From: G963674685 sp964591275
Lineage (GTDB): Bacteria; Lernaellota; Lernaellaia; JACKCT01
Direction of reading: 5' to 3'
Length of the DNA stretch: 64,000 nt
Assembly: GCA_964591275.1 (NCBI GenBank)
Contig: CAZQAE010000012.1
Coordinates: 1-64,000, forward strand
Part shown: one piece after another, positions 17,258 through 26,750 of the stretch
Numbering within the stretch: position 1 is the stretch's first letter
Layout of the letters: every line of letters starts with the position of its first letter
Notes under the pieces: generated by a model
The model's input: the letters and a program-made list of their open reading frames with translations, nothing else
What the model was told of the DNA's origin: nothing
Database searches by the model: none
Made by a program: the position numbers and the translations under genes

Positions 17258-19792
17258 ATGAAAACAAGACAAAAAACAGGGAATCCTATGACGATAATGG
17301 CTTTCGGTTTAAAAAGGCGATCTTTCATTTTCGGATTGGTCCTTTTGATGATGCTCTCGATGACGGTGTTTGCGGCGCAGGCCCAGGAAGAACCGACCAA
17401 GAGCGAAGATGAGGAAACCGCGACCGAAGAAGAAGGCGAACCGGACAAAACGGACAATTCCGACGAGGACGACGATACCGAAGAGGACGATGACACCGAG
17501 GAGGAAGAAGAAAAAACCGGAGAGGACAAAAAGGCCAAGCGTACTTTTCCGAGCCTCAATGACAACGAACGCAACGTGTCCATCGATTTCACGGATACGG
17601 ACATCAAGCAGATTGTGAAGATTATGTCGGAAATGACCGGCGAGAACTTCATGGTCGATAAGGGCGTTTCCGGAACTGTCACGATCATCAGTCCCACGAA
17701 AGTCACGTCCCGGGAAGCCTATGACATTTTCATGTCCATATTGGCCGTTAACGGTTTTACCACCGTCAAAGTTGGAAAGATCACAAAAATCATCCCGATC
17801 AAAGACGCGCAGTCATCGCCGGTCAAAACAAGAATGTCAGGATTGCCCAGGAGCAGCGACGAATTCATCACTCAATTGGTGCCTTTGCAGCATATCGACG
17901 CCAATGACGCCATCACGGCCTTTAGAAGCTTCGTTTCGCCCAACGGCAACATGTTCGCCTACGGACCGTCGAACATGGTCATCATCCTCGATTCTTCCGT
18001 CAACGTGAAACGGCTCATGAGAATCCTGATGCAACTCGACGTGTCCGGCGGCAAGCAGGAGGTCGTGGTCATTCCCCTGGAGTACGCCTCGGCGGAGCAA
18101 TTGGCTGACGTCATCCTGGAACTTTTCGAAGCGACTTCCTCGAAAACACCAGCGCGAAGGACCATTCAAAGCCGCCTGCGAGCACGTAGCAAACGTGGAG
18201 CCACCAGAAAAACCGCTCTCGGCAGCACATCCGTTCCGGCGAAAGACGACACCAAGATTCTGGCTGACACACGCACCAACAGCCTGATCGTCAAGGCCGG
18301 AAAAGTCGGTCTGACTCAGATAATGAATCTCATCAGAAAATTGGATCAACCTTTGCCCGGCGGCGAAGGGAAAATCCATGTTGTATTTTTAGAGAACGCG
18401 GAATCCGAAGAACTGGCGCAGACACTGGCTGATCTTGCCGGTAGCGGAGGAGGCACGGGCGCCGCCAGGGGTCTTAGCAAATCCCGCAGCAACACCAAAA
18501 ACATGGCGCGCAACAGGACTCAGGGACTGCGTGGACAGCAGCAGCAGGGAAATCAGCGACTGGGACAAACGACGGGGCGCTTTCTGGCCGACTTCGATGG
18601 CGCGGTTCGCATCACGGCGGAGCCTGCCACCAACTCCCTGGTCATCATCGCCAGCAACCGGGATTTCAAGATTTTAAAGGAAGTTATCGACAAGCTCGAT
18701 ATTCCGCGACGACAGGTCTTTGTTGAGGCGCTGATTATGGAAATCAGCATGGACCGCGGCTTGGACGTGGGATTCGAGTTCCGTTCGACCAATGATATGA
18801 GTGAAGACGGCGTCCAGGTTATCGGCGGCACCAATTACGGCGGCATTCAACAGGCCGCCGCCAATCCGATGGGCATCTCGGGATTCGCCATCGGCGCCGC
18901 CGACGGCACCATTACCTTTGCCGGTGAGACCTTTCCCAACATCGGCGCTCTGTTTCGCGCCATGGCCACAGATCAGGACGTGAACATTCTGTCCACGCCG
19001 CACATATTGACCCTGGACAACGAGGAAGCGGAAATCGTGGTCGCCGACAACGTTCCCTTCGTGACCGGGCAGATTTTTTCGACGAATAACACGAATCCGA
19101 CCACGACCATCGAGCGCAAAGACGTGGGCATCACGCTGCGCCTGACGCCGCAGATTAACGAAAGCGACTTCGTAAAGCTGATGATCTATCAGGAAGTCAG
19201 CCAGGTGACCGACAGTCCCGAGGGTCTTTCGGCGGCCTCGGTGGGCGTGACGACGGCCAAACGCACCGCCGACACGGTGGTGGTGGTCAAGGATCGACAG
19301 ACGGTGATCATCGGTGGATTGCTCAAAGACTCCAGCCAGATTGTTGAATCGAAAATCCCGATCCTGGGCGACATACCTCTGCTGGGATACCTGTTCAAAA
19401 GCAGCAAGTCCAAGGTGAGCAAAACGAACCTTCTGATCTTCCTGACGCCGTACATCATCAAAGACTCGGCGGATATTGAGGAAGTGACGCGCATGACCAA
19501 CAAGCGGATGGAAGATTTCCGCGAGCGACATCAAATTCCCCAAACCTTCGACCGTTTCAACGATCTGGATCCCGACCGGATAACGCCCAAGGAAGGCGTG
19601 TTCAAGGCCCCGATGGGAGAGTCCATCGAGACCGATCCGAGGCTGCGCCGCCAGTTGGAGGGAACGGAAGAAGAGAGCTTTGATGAAAACCAAAGCTCAA
19701 CGGAAGACGACGAGGAGGATCAGGGCGCACGGGATGAGACATCCACCGGTTCGGAACCGGACGATCTTCAACCTCTCGAAGAGGGTCAATAG
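17258..19792 (+). CDS. gspD: Type II secretion outer-membrane secretin GspD
   Basis: The 844-residue product forms the outer-membrane pore. A signal peptide ends near AAQAQ (about residue 43). A strongly acidic stretch follows (residues 44-95: DEDDDTEEDDD, TEEEEEK), which is unusual for a secretin. N0-N3 domains begin at VSIDFTDTDIKQIVKIM. The secretin core runs from about 485 (VFVEALIMEISMD) to about 735 (LLIFLTPYIIKD), including the gate-region motif VPFVTGQ. The C-terminal 110 residues are an acidic extension that may bind a pilotin. ATG codons at 17258 and 17288 are both possible; the second gives a more typical signal peptide. Confidence 0.93.
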   Translation: MKTRQKTGNPMTIMAFGLKRRSFIFGLVLLMMLSMTVFAAQAQEEPTKSEDEETATEEEGEPDKTDNSDEDDDTEEDDDTEEEEEKTGEDKKAKRTFPSLNDNERNVSIDFTDTDIKQIVKIMSEMTGENFMVDKGVSGTVTIISPTKVTSREAYDIFMSILAVNGFTTVKVGKITKIIPIKDAQSSPVKTRMSGLPRSSDEFITQLVPLQHIDANDAITAFRSFVSPNGNMFAYGPSNMVIILDSSVNVKRLMRILMQLDVSGGKQEVVVIPLEYASAEQLADVILELFEATSSKTPARRTIQSRLRARSKRGATRKTALGSTSVPAKDDTKILADTRTNSLIVKAGKVGLTQIMNLIRKLDQPLPGGEGKIHVVFLENAESEELAQTLADLAGSGGGTGAARGLSKSRSNTKNMARNRTQGLRGQQQQGNQRLGQTTGRFLADFDGAVRITAEPATNSLVIIASNRDFKILKEVIDKLDIPRRQVFVEALIMEISMDRGLDVGFEFRSTNDMSEDGVQVIGGTNYGGIQQAAANPMGISGFAIGAADGTITFAGETFPNIGALFRAMATDQDVNILSTPHILTLDNEEAEIVVADNVPFVTGQIFSTNNTNPTTTIERKDVGITLRLTPQINESDFVKLMIYQEVSQVTDSPEGLSAASVGVTTAKRTADTVVVVKDRQTVIIGGLLKDSSQIVESKIPILGDIPLLGYLFKSSKSKVSKTNLLIFLTPYIIKDSADIEEVTRMTNKRMEDFRERHQIPQTFDRFNDLDPDRITPKEGVFKAPMGESIETDPRLRRQLEGTEEESFDENQSSTEDDEEDQGARDETSTGSEPDDLQPLEEGQ

Positions 19793-19835
19793 CGATCGGT
19801 TTCGACATCTCCCAACCAGGATTAGTGTAAGGATC

Positions 19836-21533
19836 ATGGCGAAGCGAATTGGTGAAATACTTGTTGAAAACGGCGTAATTGACGCGGAGACGCTGGACAA
19901 GGCGCTGGAAGCGCAGGAGCAAAAGGGCGGACTTCTGGGCGAGACTCTCATTCGGATGAAGGCCGTTTCCGAATTGGATTGTCTAAAAGCCCTGGCCGGG
20001 CAGTTTCATCTTCCGCTGATAGAGCAAATCGATCCGGAAAAGGTCGATGGCAGTCTTCTGGCGCGGATTCCGATCAATTACGCGAAAAAGAACCTGGTTT
20101 TGCCTCTTCATGTCGAAGACGAAAAGATCCTTGTGGCCTGCACCAATCCCCTGGCCTATACGGTTCTCGACGACCTGAGAGTATTTTTGGGCGGGGAGAT
20201 TCAGCCCATTCTGTCCACGGTGGGCATGATCTTCGACGCGATCAACATCGCATACGACAAGGCCAAGGAAACCACTGACGAGATGCTCGACCATCTGGAG
20301 GATGAGAGCGCCGCGCCCACCTTCGACCTGGACGAGATCACCGATATCATCGACGCTACCGACGAAGATGCGCCCATCATCCGCCTCATCAATCACCTGA
20401 TGTACAAGGCGGTCAAGGATCGCGCCTCCGATATTCACATCGAGGTTTTTGAAAACGACGTCATCGTTCGCTTTCGCATCGACGGCGTGCTTTACGAAGT
20501 TATGAAGCCGCCGAAGCGCTTCCACAATTCTATTGCCACGCGCGTGAAAATCATGGCGAAATTGAATATCGCTGAAAAACGTATCCCGCAGGACGGGCGT
20601 ATCCGCATCAAAATAGCCGGCAAGGACATCGACATTCGAACCAGCATCATCCCAACGGCTTGGGGAGAGCGCGTCGTTATGCGCCTGCTGGATAAATCGC
20701 AGGTGAGCCTTGACCTGGAAGGATTGGGGCTGGGCGGTGAAAAACTTCATAAGGTTGAAGCGCTTATTCAAAATCCTTACGGCATTCTCCTGGTGACCGG
20801 TCCGACCGGTTCCGGGAAAACCACGACTCTCTATGCCTCGCTGGTTCGTCTCAACAAGCCGGATGTCAACATTCTGACCGTCGAGGACCCGATAGAATAT
20901 CAGATTTCCGGCATCGGCCAGATGCAGGTTAATCCGAAGATCAAACTCACTTTCGCCTCGGGCTTGCGTTCTTTTTTGCGGCAGGATCCCGACATCATTC
21001 TCGTCGGCGAAATCCGCGATCTGGAAACTGCGGAAATCGCGATCCAGGCGTCCTTAACCGGCCATCTGGTCTTCTCGACCCTCCACACAAATGACTCGGC
21101 CAGCGCTTTTACGCGTCTGGTCGATATGGGCATGGAGCCTTTCCTGGTGTCCAGTTCGCTGATCGGCGTTATTGCGCAAAGGCTGGTGCGTGTCCTGTGC
21201 CCGCAGTGCAAAGCGGTCTATTCGCCGACCGAAGAAGAGTTGGCAAAAATCGATCTTAAGCCGGAGGATGTCAAAACTCCCATTTACAAGTCCGTCGGCT
21301 GCTCAAACTGCATGGACACCGGATATTCGGATCGAACCGCTATCTACGAAATCCTCACGATGGATGAGGACATCCAGCAACTGATTCTTTCCAACGCAGA
21401 CGCCAACGCTATCAAACGAAAAGCTATCGACAACGGTATGACGACCTTGCGGATGGATGGAGCAGACAAGGTGCTGCGCGGCGAAACAAGCATCCAGGAA
21501 ATTCTGCGTGTCACATCGGCGGATGTGCAATGA
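19836..21533 (+). CDS. gspE: Type II secretion ATPase GspE
   Basis: The 565-residue cytoplasmic hexameric ATPase powers pseudopilus assembly. The N-terminal T2SSE/MshEN-like domain covers about 1-150. Then come Walker A GPTGSGKTTTLYASL near residue 325, the Asp box LTVEDPIEYQ, Walker B DPDIILVGEIRDLETA, the His box STLHTNDSASA, and a tetracysteine zinc site (CPQCK, CSNCMDTGY). The start at 19836 has TAAGGA upstream. A heptamer/REP insertion lies directly after its stop, separating it from gspF. Confidence 0.95.
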   Translation: MAKRIGEILVENGVIDAETLDKALEAQEQKGGLLGETLIRMKAVSELDCLKALAGQFHLPLIEQIDPEKVDGSLLARIPINYAKKNLVLPLHVEDEKILVACTNPLAYTVLDDLRVFLGGEIQPILSTVGMIFDAINIAYDKAKETTDEMLDHLEDESAAPTFDLDEITDIIDATDEDAPIIRLINHLMYKAVKDRASDIHIEVFENDVIVRFRIDGVLYEVMKPPKRFHNSIATRVKIMAKLNIAEKRIPQDGRIRIKIAGKDIDIRTSIIPTAWGERVVMRLLDKSQVSLDLEGLGLGGEKLHKVEALIQNPYGILLVTGPTGSGKTTTLYASLVRLNKPDVNILTVEDPIEYQISGIGQMQVNPKIKLTFASGLRSFLRQDPDIILVGEIRDLETAEIAIQASLTGHLVFSTLHTNDSASAFTRLVDMGMEPFLVSSSLIGVIAQRLVRVLCPQCKAVYSPTEEELAKIDLKPEDVKTPIYKSVGCSNCMDTGYSDRTAIYEILTMDEDIQQLILSNADANAIKRKAIDNGMTTLRMDGADKVLRGETSIQEILRVTSADVQ

Positions 21534-21656
21534 GCAGTGAACAATGAGCAATGAACAATTAGCAATGAACAGTGTAGGAGCGACATTCTTGTCGCGATCC
21601 CGGCGTAGGGGGCAGGTCCCCCGTGCCTGCCCGTGTAGGAGCGATATAACTCGCGG
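21534..21656 (+). repeat. Heptamer array and REP-like units inside the T2SS operon
   Basis: Bases 21534-21572 are 7-base units (GAACAAT, GAGCAAT, TAGCAAT) beginning at the gspE stop codon. Then come a REP-like unit (TGTAGGAGCGACATTC...GTCGCGA, 21574-21598), a hairpin GGCAGG/CCTGCC at 21611-21630, and a second REP start at 21634. This RNA would lie between gspE and gspF and could process or attenuate the message. Confidence 0.75.
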
Positions 21657-21672
21657 AAAATAAGCGAAACCA

Positions 21673-22905
21673 ATGCCCGTTTATCAATACAAAGCCATGA
21701 ACGCCCAGGGAAAATCGATCTCGGGCCTTATCGACGCGGACAATGAAAACACCGCCAAGGCGAAACTCCGTCAGGAAAAAAAATTCCCCACCTCCATCGA
21801 AGAGGTTGAGGAAGGCAAGGTCACGCGGGGCAAGGGCCTGTCCATGGAGATCGACCTGCGTGTCTTGCTGGGACGCATCAAAACGCAGGATCTGGCCATA
21901 GCTTTGCGCCAGTTCTCCACATTGATCGGCGCGAGTATTCCCATGGACAACGCCTTGATGGCCCTTTCCAAGCAGGTCGAAAATCCACTTCTTATGAAGA
22001 TATTCACGCAGGTGCGTGAGAAGGTGACTCAAGGGACTTCTCTGGCCAACGCCTTGAAGGATTTTCCGAAAACTTTCACGCCTCTTATGGTGAACATGAT
22101 CAACGCCGGCGAGCAATCCGGCACCCTGGATCAGGTTTTGGGGCGCATTGCCGACTTCTCCGAGGACACGCTCGACCGTCAGCAAAGAATCAAATCCGCC
22201 ATCATGTATCCGATTTTCATGCTCTTTATCGGCTCGGGCATTATGGCCTATCTCGTCGCCTTCGTGATCCCCAAAATATCCCAGATTTTTGAGGGAATGC
22301 ACAAAACTCTGCCGCCGATGACCCTGCTGCTGCTGGGCACCGCCGACTTCATCAAAAATTACTGGTGGTTTGCGATAATCCTCGGAATCGCGGGGTACTG
22401 GCTTTTTTCCCGCTGGCGCAAAACACCCAAAGGGCGCAAGAAATTCGACCGCTTCACTCTTTGGCTGCCGGTGTTCGGGCCGCTGATCCGGAAAATTGCC
22501 GTGAGCCGTTTCACACGCACTTTGGGAACCCTGCTGAGCAGCGGCGTGCCGATCATCGAGTCGATGAACATTGTCAAAAACGTCGTTTCCAATGTCATCA
22601 TCGAAGAGGCGATTGACGGCGCCAAGGACAATATCCGCGAAGGGCAGTCAGTCTCCCGTCCCCTGGAGGCTTCCGGCGTATTTCCTCCCATGGTGATTCA
22701 CATGATTATGGTGGGTGAACAGACCGGAGAGCTGGAGGATATGCTCTTTCGCGTGGCGGACGCCTATGACCGGGAAGTCGCCTCGGCCATTACGGGTATG
22801 ATGGCCCTGCTGGAGCCGGTGATGATTCTCGTCATGGCCGGCGCCGTCGGATTTGCCGTCATTTCGATTCTGATGCCGATCATGGACATGACGACGGGAA
22901 TGTGA
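21673..22905 (+). CDS. gspF: Type II secretion inner-membrane platform protein GspF
   Basis: The 410-residue polytopic protein begins MPVYQYKAMNAQGK, the classic GspF/PilC opening. It has two T2SSF domains (about 65-190 and 270-395), each with the pattern of a helical bundle followed by a membrane segment (MYPIFMLFIGSGIMAYLVAFVIP; AVGFAVISILMPIM). Length is standard. It organises the pseudopilus assembly platform with GspE. The gene follows the repeat insertion and ends in TGATG, where a very short open frame begins. Confidence 0.94.
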   Translation: MPVYQYKAMNAQGKSISGLIDADNENTAKAKLRQEKKFPTSIEEVEEGKVTRGKGLSMEIDLRVLLGRIKTQDLAIALRQFSTLIGASIPMDNALMALSKQVENPLLMKIFTQVREKVTQGTSLANALKDFPKTFTPLMVNMINAGEQSGTLDQVLGRIADFSEDTLDRQQRIKSAIMYPIFMLFIGSGIMAYLVAFVIPKISQIFEGMHKTLPPMTLLLLGTADFIKNYWWFAIILGIAGYWLFSRWRKTPKGRKKFDRFTLWLPVFGPLIRKIAVSRFTRTLGTLLSSGVPIIESMNIVKNVVSNVIIEEAIDGAKDNIREGQSVSRPLEASGVFPPMVIHMIMVGEQTGELEDMLFRVADAYDREVASAITGMMALLEPVMILVMAGAVGFAVISILMPIMDMTTGM

Positions 22906-22982
22906 TGTCCGATTTGAGTGAATGGATGCATCTGGATGTTGATCGCTTTGGTGAAAGCCGCTTTCGCGAAGGAACCGTTTAA
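22905..22982 (+). CDS. Possible 25-residue ORF coupled to gspF
   Basis: The ATG overlaps the gspF stop (TGATG), giving a 25-residue frame starting MSDLSEWMH. No family is recognised. The 170-base gap between gspF and gspG is otherwise empty, so this may be a leader peptide or chance. Confidence 0.2.
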   Translation: MSDLSEWMHLDVDRFGESRFREGTV

Positions 22983-23076
22983 GATGGCATCGGGATTGCA
23001 AAGTATATTCCGACAGACTCCTGGGGATATGAAAACCTGAGTCGAATATGGATTATTGCGCGTAAGGAGGTTCGCG

Positions 23077-23514
23077 ATGACGTTTTTGAAGCTGAGAAGG
23101 CCTTTACCCACCGGACGCCGTATGGTTTCGGGCGGTTTTACATTGCTGGAAATCATGGTGGTGGTCATCATCATCGGAACCATCGCCGGACTGGTCGGCG
23201 TCAAGGTTCTCGATAGATTGGAACAGGCCCGGATGGAGGCGTCCATGGCGCAAATGTCTTCGATAAAAAGCGCACTCGACCTTTTCAAAATGGACAACGG
23301 ATTTTATCCGACGACCGACATCGGTCTGATGGCGCTCGTAGCGCCCAGACCCGACGCGATGGGAGCGGGAGTTTCCGGTTATCTGAACAGCGATATGGTG
23401 CCTGTCGACCCCTGGAACCGACCCTATGGCTATGTTTCCGATGGTTATGCCTTTACAGTCTGGTCCAACGGACCCGACGGCGTGCCGCAATCGCAGGATG
23501 ACATCACGGGCTGA
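23077..23514 (+). CDS. gspG: Type II secretion major pseudopilin GspG
   Basis: The 145-residue product is the main pilin of the pseudopilus. The prepilin site is SGGFTLLEIMVVVIIIG, with cleavage by prepilin peptidase after the second Gly, and Glu+5 is present. The C-terminal GspG fold is complete, with the conserved DPWNRPYGY near residue 118 and the calcium-loop region following. The start at 23077 has a perfect AAGGAGG 6 bases upstream. The unusually long pre-leader (about 22 residues) is basic. No prepilin peptidase gene is in the window. Confidence 0.95.
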   Translation: MTFLKLRRPLPTGRRMVSGGFTLLEIMVVVIIIGTIAGLVGVKVLDRLEQARMEASMAQMSSIKSALDLFKMDNGFYPTTDIGLMALVAPRPDAMGAGVSGYLNSDMVPVDPWNRPYGYVSDGYAFTVWSNGPDGVPQSQDDITG

Positions 23515-23557
23515 GCTTCCGGTGGCATCATGCCAATCCAATGCGGAAGGTGGATGA

Positions 23558-24232
23558 TTGAAATCGCGATGGATACAGCATGTCGCCAGGGGATTACGCT
23601 GCGGTGATTTCAAGTCGCGGGCGCGCGCCGTGACGATTTGCATCAGCGCAAAATCCCTTCCCCGAAACGCCGCCAAAGGATTCACGTTACTGGAAATCCT
23701 CGCTGTGATGCTCATTATCGCCATTGTCATGTCCATCGCCATACCCCGATTCGGAGACGTTTTTCAGACCAATGTCAAAGGAGCGATGCGGAAATTCACT
23801 GGAATGGTGAAATTTTGTTTCCATGAGTCGGTCATTAAGCAGACTCATTTGAGGCTGATGATTGATCCGGTCAAAGGAGAATACTGGCCGACCTTATTGG
23901 CGACATCCGGCAGCGTTGGCCAATTCGTGAGTTTAACCGGCAGCGATGTCATTTCAAAAAAAGGCAAGCTTCCTAACGGCATTCGCTTCATTGACGTGGT
24001 GACGCCTCATAACATCTTTAAAATCGACAAGGACGAGGCCTTTATCGCCTTTTATCCGACCGGTTTCGTGGAAAGGTCAGTGATTCATCTCGGCGACGAC
24101 GCCGGTCGATTTTACACCCTCGTCACGCAGCCTCTCACAGGGGATATGGAGGTTCTGGACGGTTACGTGGACATTGCCGACACCAATCAATTCGAGGGAC
24201 CGTTCTCGCTGTCGCAAAGCGGAAACCAATGA
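23558..24232 (+). CDS. gspH: Type II secretion minor pseudopilin GspH
   Basis: The 224-residue product has the type IV pilin leader AAKGFTLLEILAVMLIIAIVM near residue 40 and a GspH-like periplasmic domain. The start is uncertain. TTG at 23558 has GGAAGG 7 bases upstream, and GTG at 23630 is the alternative that would give a short leader. An ATG at 23554 opens a different, 17-codon frame. Its stop overlaps the gspI start (ATGATG). It is expected at the pseudopilus tip complex with I, J and K. Confidence 0.8.
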   Translation: MKSRWIQHVARGLRCGDFKSRARAVTICISAKSLPRNAAKGFTLLEILAVMLIIAIVMSIAIPRFGDVFQTNVKGAMRKFTGMVKFCFHESVIKQTHLRLMIDPVKGEYWPTLLATSGSVGQFVSLTGSDVISKKGKLPNGIRFIDVVTPHNIFKIDKDEAFIAFYPTGFVERSVIHLGDDAGRFYTLVTQPLTGDMEVLDGYVDIADTNQFEGPFSLSQSGNQ

Positions 24233-24798
24233 TGCAACGTGGACAAAATCCCGAGATCAAACAGGCAAGGAACCGGATTATTTTCGGCGCTTTCACTCCG
24301 CGCGAAGGCCGCAAGGGCTTTTCGCTTTTGGAAGTCATGGTCGCGATGGCTATTTTGGCGACGGTTCTGGTGGTGCTCCTTCAAAATCACGGAATGTCCA
24401 TACGGGTGAGCCTTCGCGCCAGGCAGGCTTCCGTCGCCGCGAATCTTGCGCGGGACCTGATGACGGAGATCGAACTGGAAGGTTTTCCCATGGTGGGCTC
24501 GGAAACGGGGAACTTCATGGACCGCTACCCAGGTCTGTATCCGGGATATACCTGGGAGCGCGAGGTGAACGAAAGCGTCTTCGCTGACTATATCCGCGAG
24601 GTAACGGTCCGCGTGAACTATCCCGTGGATCGCAGCACGGCAGGGATAGAACTTCTCAACCTCATCGGCGCCAAGGACATCGAGGAACAGGAGATGGCCG
24701 GCCTTGGCGGCGGCGAGCTGTCCGGGAAAAGTCCCGGCGAACAGGCTCTCATGAGCAGCATGGGGCGCATGAGCGAAGGCGGTGGAGATAAGAAATGA
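24229..24798 (+). CDS. gspI: Type II secretion minor pseudopilin GspI
   Basis: The 189-residue product has the prepilin site RKGFSLLEVMVAMAILATV near residue 29 and the GspI core after it. A Gly-rich C-terminal tail (GLGGGELSG, GEGGG-like) extends beyond the usual length. The start overlaps the gspH stop and the stop overlaps gspJ (ATGA), so the three are translated together. GspI initiates the I-J-K tip complex. Confidence 0.88.
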   Translation: MMQRGQNPEIKQARNRIIFGAFTPREGRKGFSLLEVMVAMAILATVLVVLLQNHGMSIRVSLRARQASVAANLARDLMTEIELEGFPMVGSETGNFMDRYPGLYPGYTWEREVNESVFADYIREVTVRVNYPVDRSTAGIELLNLIGAKDIEEQEMAGLGGGELSGKSPGEQALMSSMGRMSEGGGDKK

Positions 24799-25613
24799 CA
24801 AAGCGATCCGGTTTCACTCTCCTGGAAGTGCTCGTGGCCACTGCGGTGACCGCCATGATCCTGAGCATCGTCTATTCGAGCTTCGCGCGGACGGTGGAGA
24901 GCAAGGAATACGTGGAACTGGGCAATGAGGCCTATCACCGGGCCAGATGGGCTTTAGACAAAATCGCCACGGATCTGGCTTCGGCCTACGTTCATCGTTC
25001 CAACAACAGCAATTCCATTTTTTATGCCGTGTCCCATGACATCAGCGGCATGCCGATGGACGAAATGCACTTCACCAGTTTCGCGCATGTTAGCCACAAT
25101 CCGCTGCTGGTTTCGTCGGACCAATGCGAGGTCGGATACAAAATCGCCTGGATTTCCGAATTGGAACGTTTTCAGTTGTGGCGGCGCGAAGATCCCACAG
25201 TGGATGTTGACAACATGCAGGGCGGCGAGGAGTTCATGATTGTGGATGACCTGGCCGCCTTCAACGTGCGCTTTTGGGATGGCTTCAGTTGGCGGGACAA
25301 TTGGGATTCCAGGCCCTTCGATATGGTTATGAGCGAAGACGGATCCGAGCAGCAGATGGAATTTGAGCAGACCGATGAAATGCTCAAGGCTTCGCCCGCA
25401 GCCGTGGAAGTCTCCATCGCAGTCAACGGACCCGATGGACGCCCAATCATTTTTACGTCCAAAGTGAAGATAGAGATGTCCACCATCAACCTCAAAGCGC
25501 TGGACGAAGAAGAGGATGAAGAAGGATCTTCCGGCAGCGGAAGCAGCAGCACGGATAATGAAAAAAAGAATCCCTTCGCCAGCCCGACCGGGGGCTACGT
25601 CGGCGCGGGGTGA
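24795..25613 (+). CDS. gspJ: Type II secretion minor pseudopilin GspJ
   Basis: The 272-residue product starts almost directly with the prepilin motif SGFTLLEVLVATAVTAMIL (residues 5-23). The periplasmic domain has the family's pattern of a long helix then beta sheet (WALDKIATDLASAYVH). The last 40 residues are low complexity and acidic, with Glu- and Ser-rich runs (DEEEDEEGSS), longer than in typical GspJ. It couples to gspI by ATGA; gspK follows 42 bases later. Confidence 0.88.
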   Translation: MTKRSGFTLLEVLVATAVTAMILSIVYSSFARTVESKEYVELGNEAYHRARWALDKIATDLASAYVHRSNNSNSIFYAVSHDISGMPMDEMHFTSFAHVSHNPLLVSSDQCEVGYKIAWISELERFQLWRREDPTVDVDNMQGGEEFMIVDDLAAFNVRFWDGFSWRDNWDSRPFDMVMSEDGSEQQMEFEQTDEMLKASPAAVEVSIAVNGPDGRPIIFTSKVKIEMSTINLKALDEEEDEEGSSGSGSSSTDNEKKNPFASPTGGYVGAG

Positions 25614-25655
25614 CAGTGAACTGTCGTCAACGAAGATTGGTTTGGTTAACGGATA

Positions 25656-26750
25656 ATGTTTAAGGCCATCGGAAATTTTGCGACGGCCAATACTCCGCGG
25701 CGAGGAGTGGCCCTTCTAATCGTGCTGATGGTCACCACCATTCTCACGGTCGTCGTGCTGGATTTCGCGCAATCCACGCGTGTCAATTTCTACATCGCCT
25801 CCAACATTCATAACGGCATGAAAGCCTATTATATGGCGAAAAGCGGCATCCAGGTCGCCGAGGGTTCGCTGCTCAGGGATATGCAAAAGACCAAAGACGA
25901 CCACTTGGACGAGGACTGGAACAATCCGCTTTTCAGCTTCATCCCCTTGTCGGATACCGAAACGATCTCCGTCAACATTACCGATGAGTCCGGCAAGTTC
26001 AACGTCAATCGCATGGTGAGCGGCACGGGAAATGTCAAGCAAACGGAAGTCGACATTTTCAGAAAACTGCTGGAACTGCTGGAACTCGACCCGGCGACAG
26101 CGGATGCCGTGGCCGATTGGTTGGATATCAACGAGGACGCCTTCAACGGCGCCGGCACGGAGGATCAGTTTTACGGCTATTCGGTTTCGCCGGGAGGAGC
26201 TTATCAGTCTAAAAACGGCCGATTGTCCAGCCTGGCGGAATTGAAACTCATCAAGGGGATCAATAGCGACGTTTTCAAAAAACTCTCTGAAGTCTGCACG
26301 ATATATACGGACGCCAAGCTGAACATCAATACGATCAATGACACGGTTTTAAGCGCCATCATTTTGTCCATTGACGAAAAAGCCGACGCGCAAAAAACCA
26401 TTTCGGCTATCACGGCCTATCGCGATACGCCCGAGCAGCACTTTGAAAAAAGGTCTTTGCGCGGACAGTTGATGGAGGCCGGCGTCGATCCGCGAATGGC
26501 CGCGCGCCTGCGTCGAAAGCTCGGCACATCCAGCAGATATTTTAGCGTTGATGTTACAGCCAACGTCGGGCCGACGGTGAAATCGGTTCGCGGCGTCGTG
26601 AAAAGAAGCAAGAAAAAGGTCAGCCTGGTTTACTTCAGACCCGGAGAACTTTTAAATCCGCCCAAGGCGCCCGATGACCTGGGGGCGATGGCCGATATGT
26701 TGGGCGCCGCGCAGGGCGCCGGCATCAACATTGGCGATTTCATGCAGTGA
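25656..26750 (+). CDS. gspK: Type II secretion minor pseudopilin GspK
   Basis: The 364-residue product is the large pseudopilin that caps the tip. The leader RRGVALLIVLMVTTILTVVVL has the K-type site; it lacks the +5 Glu, as GspK does. Two SAM-like helical regions follow (VADWLDINEDAFNG; LNINTINDTVLSAIIL), typical of the family. Its TGA overlaps a GTG start of the sulfatase (GTGA). gspL and gspM, which usually follow, are absent. Confidence 0.9.
   Translation: MFKAIGNFATANTPRRGVALLIVLMVTTILTVVVLDFAQSTRVNFYIASNIHNGMKAYYMAKSGIQVAEGSLLRDMQKTKDDHLDEDWNNPLFSFIPLSDTETISVNITDESGKFNVNRMVSGTGNVKQTEVDIFRKLLELLELDPATADAVADWLDINEDAFNGAGTEDQFYGYSVSPGGAYQSKNGRLSSLAELKLIKGINSDVFKKLSEVCTIYTDAKLNINTINDTVLSAIILSIDEKADAQKTISAITAYRDTPEQHFEKRSLRGQLMEAGVDPRMAARLRRKLGTSSRYFSVDVTANVGPTVKSVRGVVKRSKKKVSLVYFRPGELLNPPKAPDDLGAMADMLGAAQGAGINIGDFMQ

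Noticed and set aside
18674..19693. A 339-codon minus-strand frame within gspD
   Set aside because: It is antisense to the secretin core, whose motifs are unmistakable; no independent signals.
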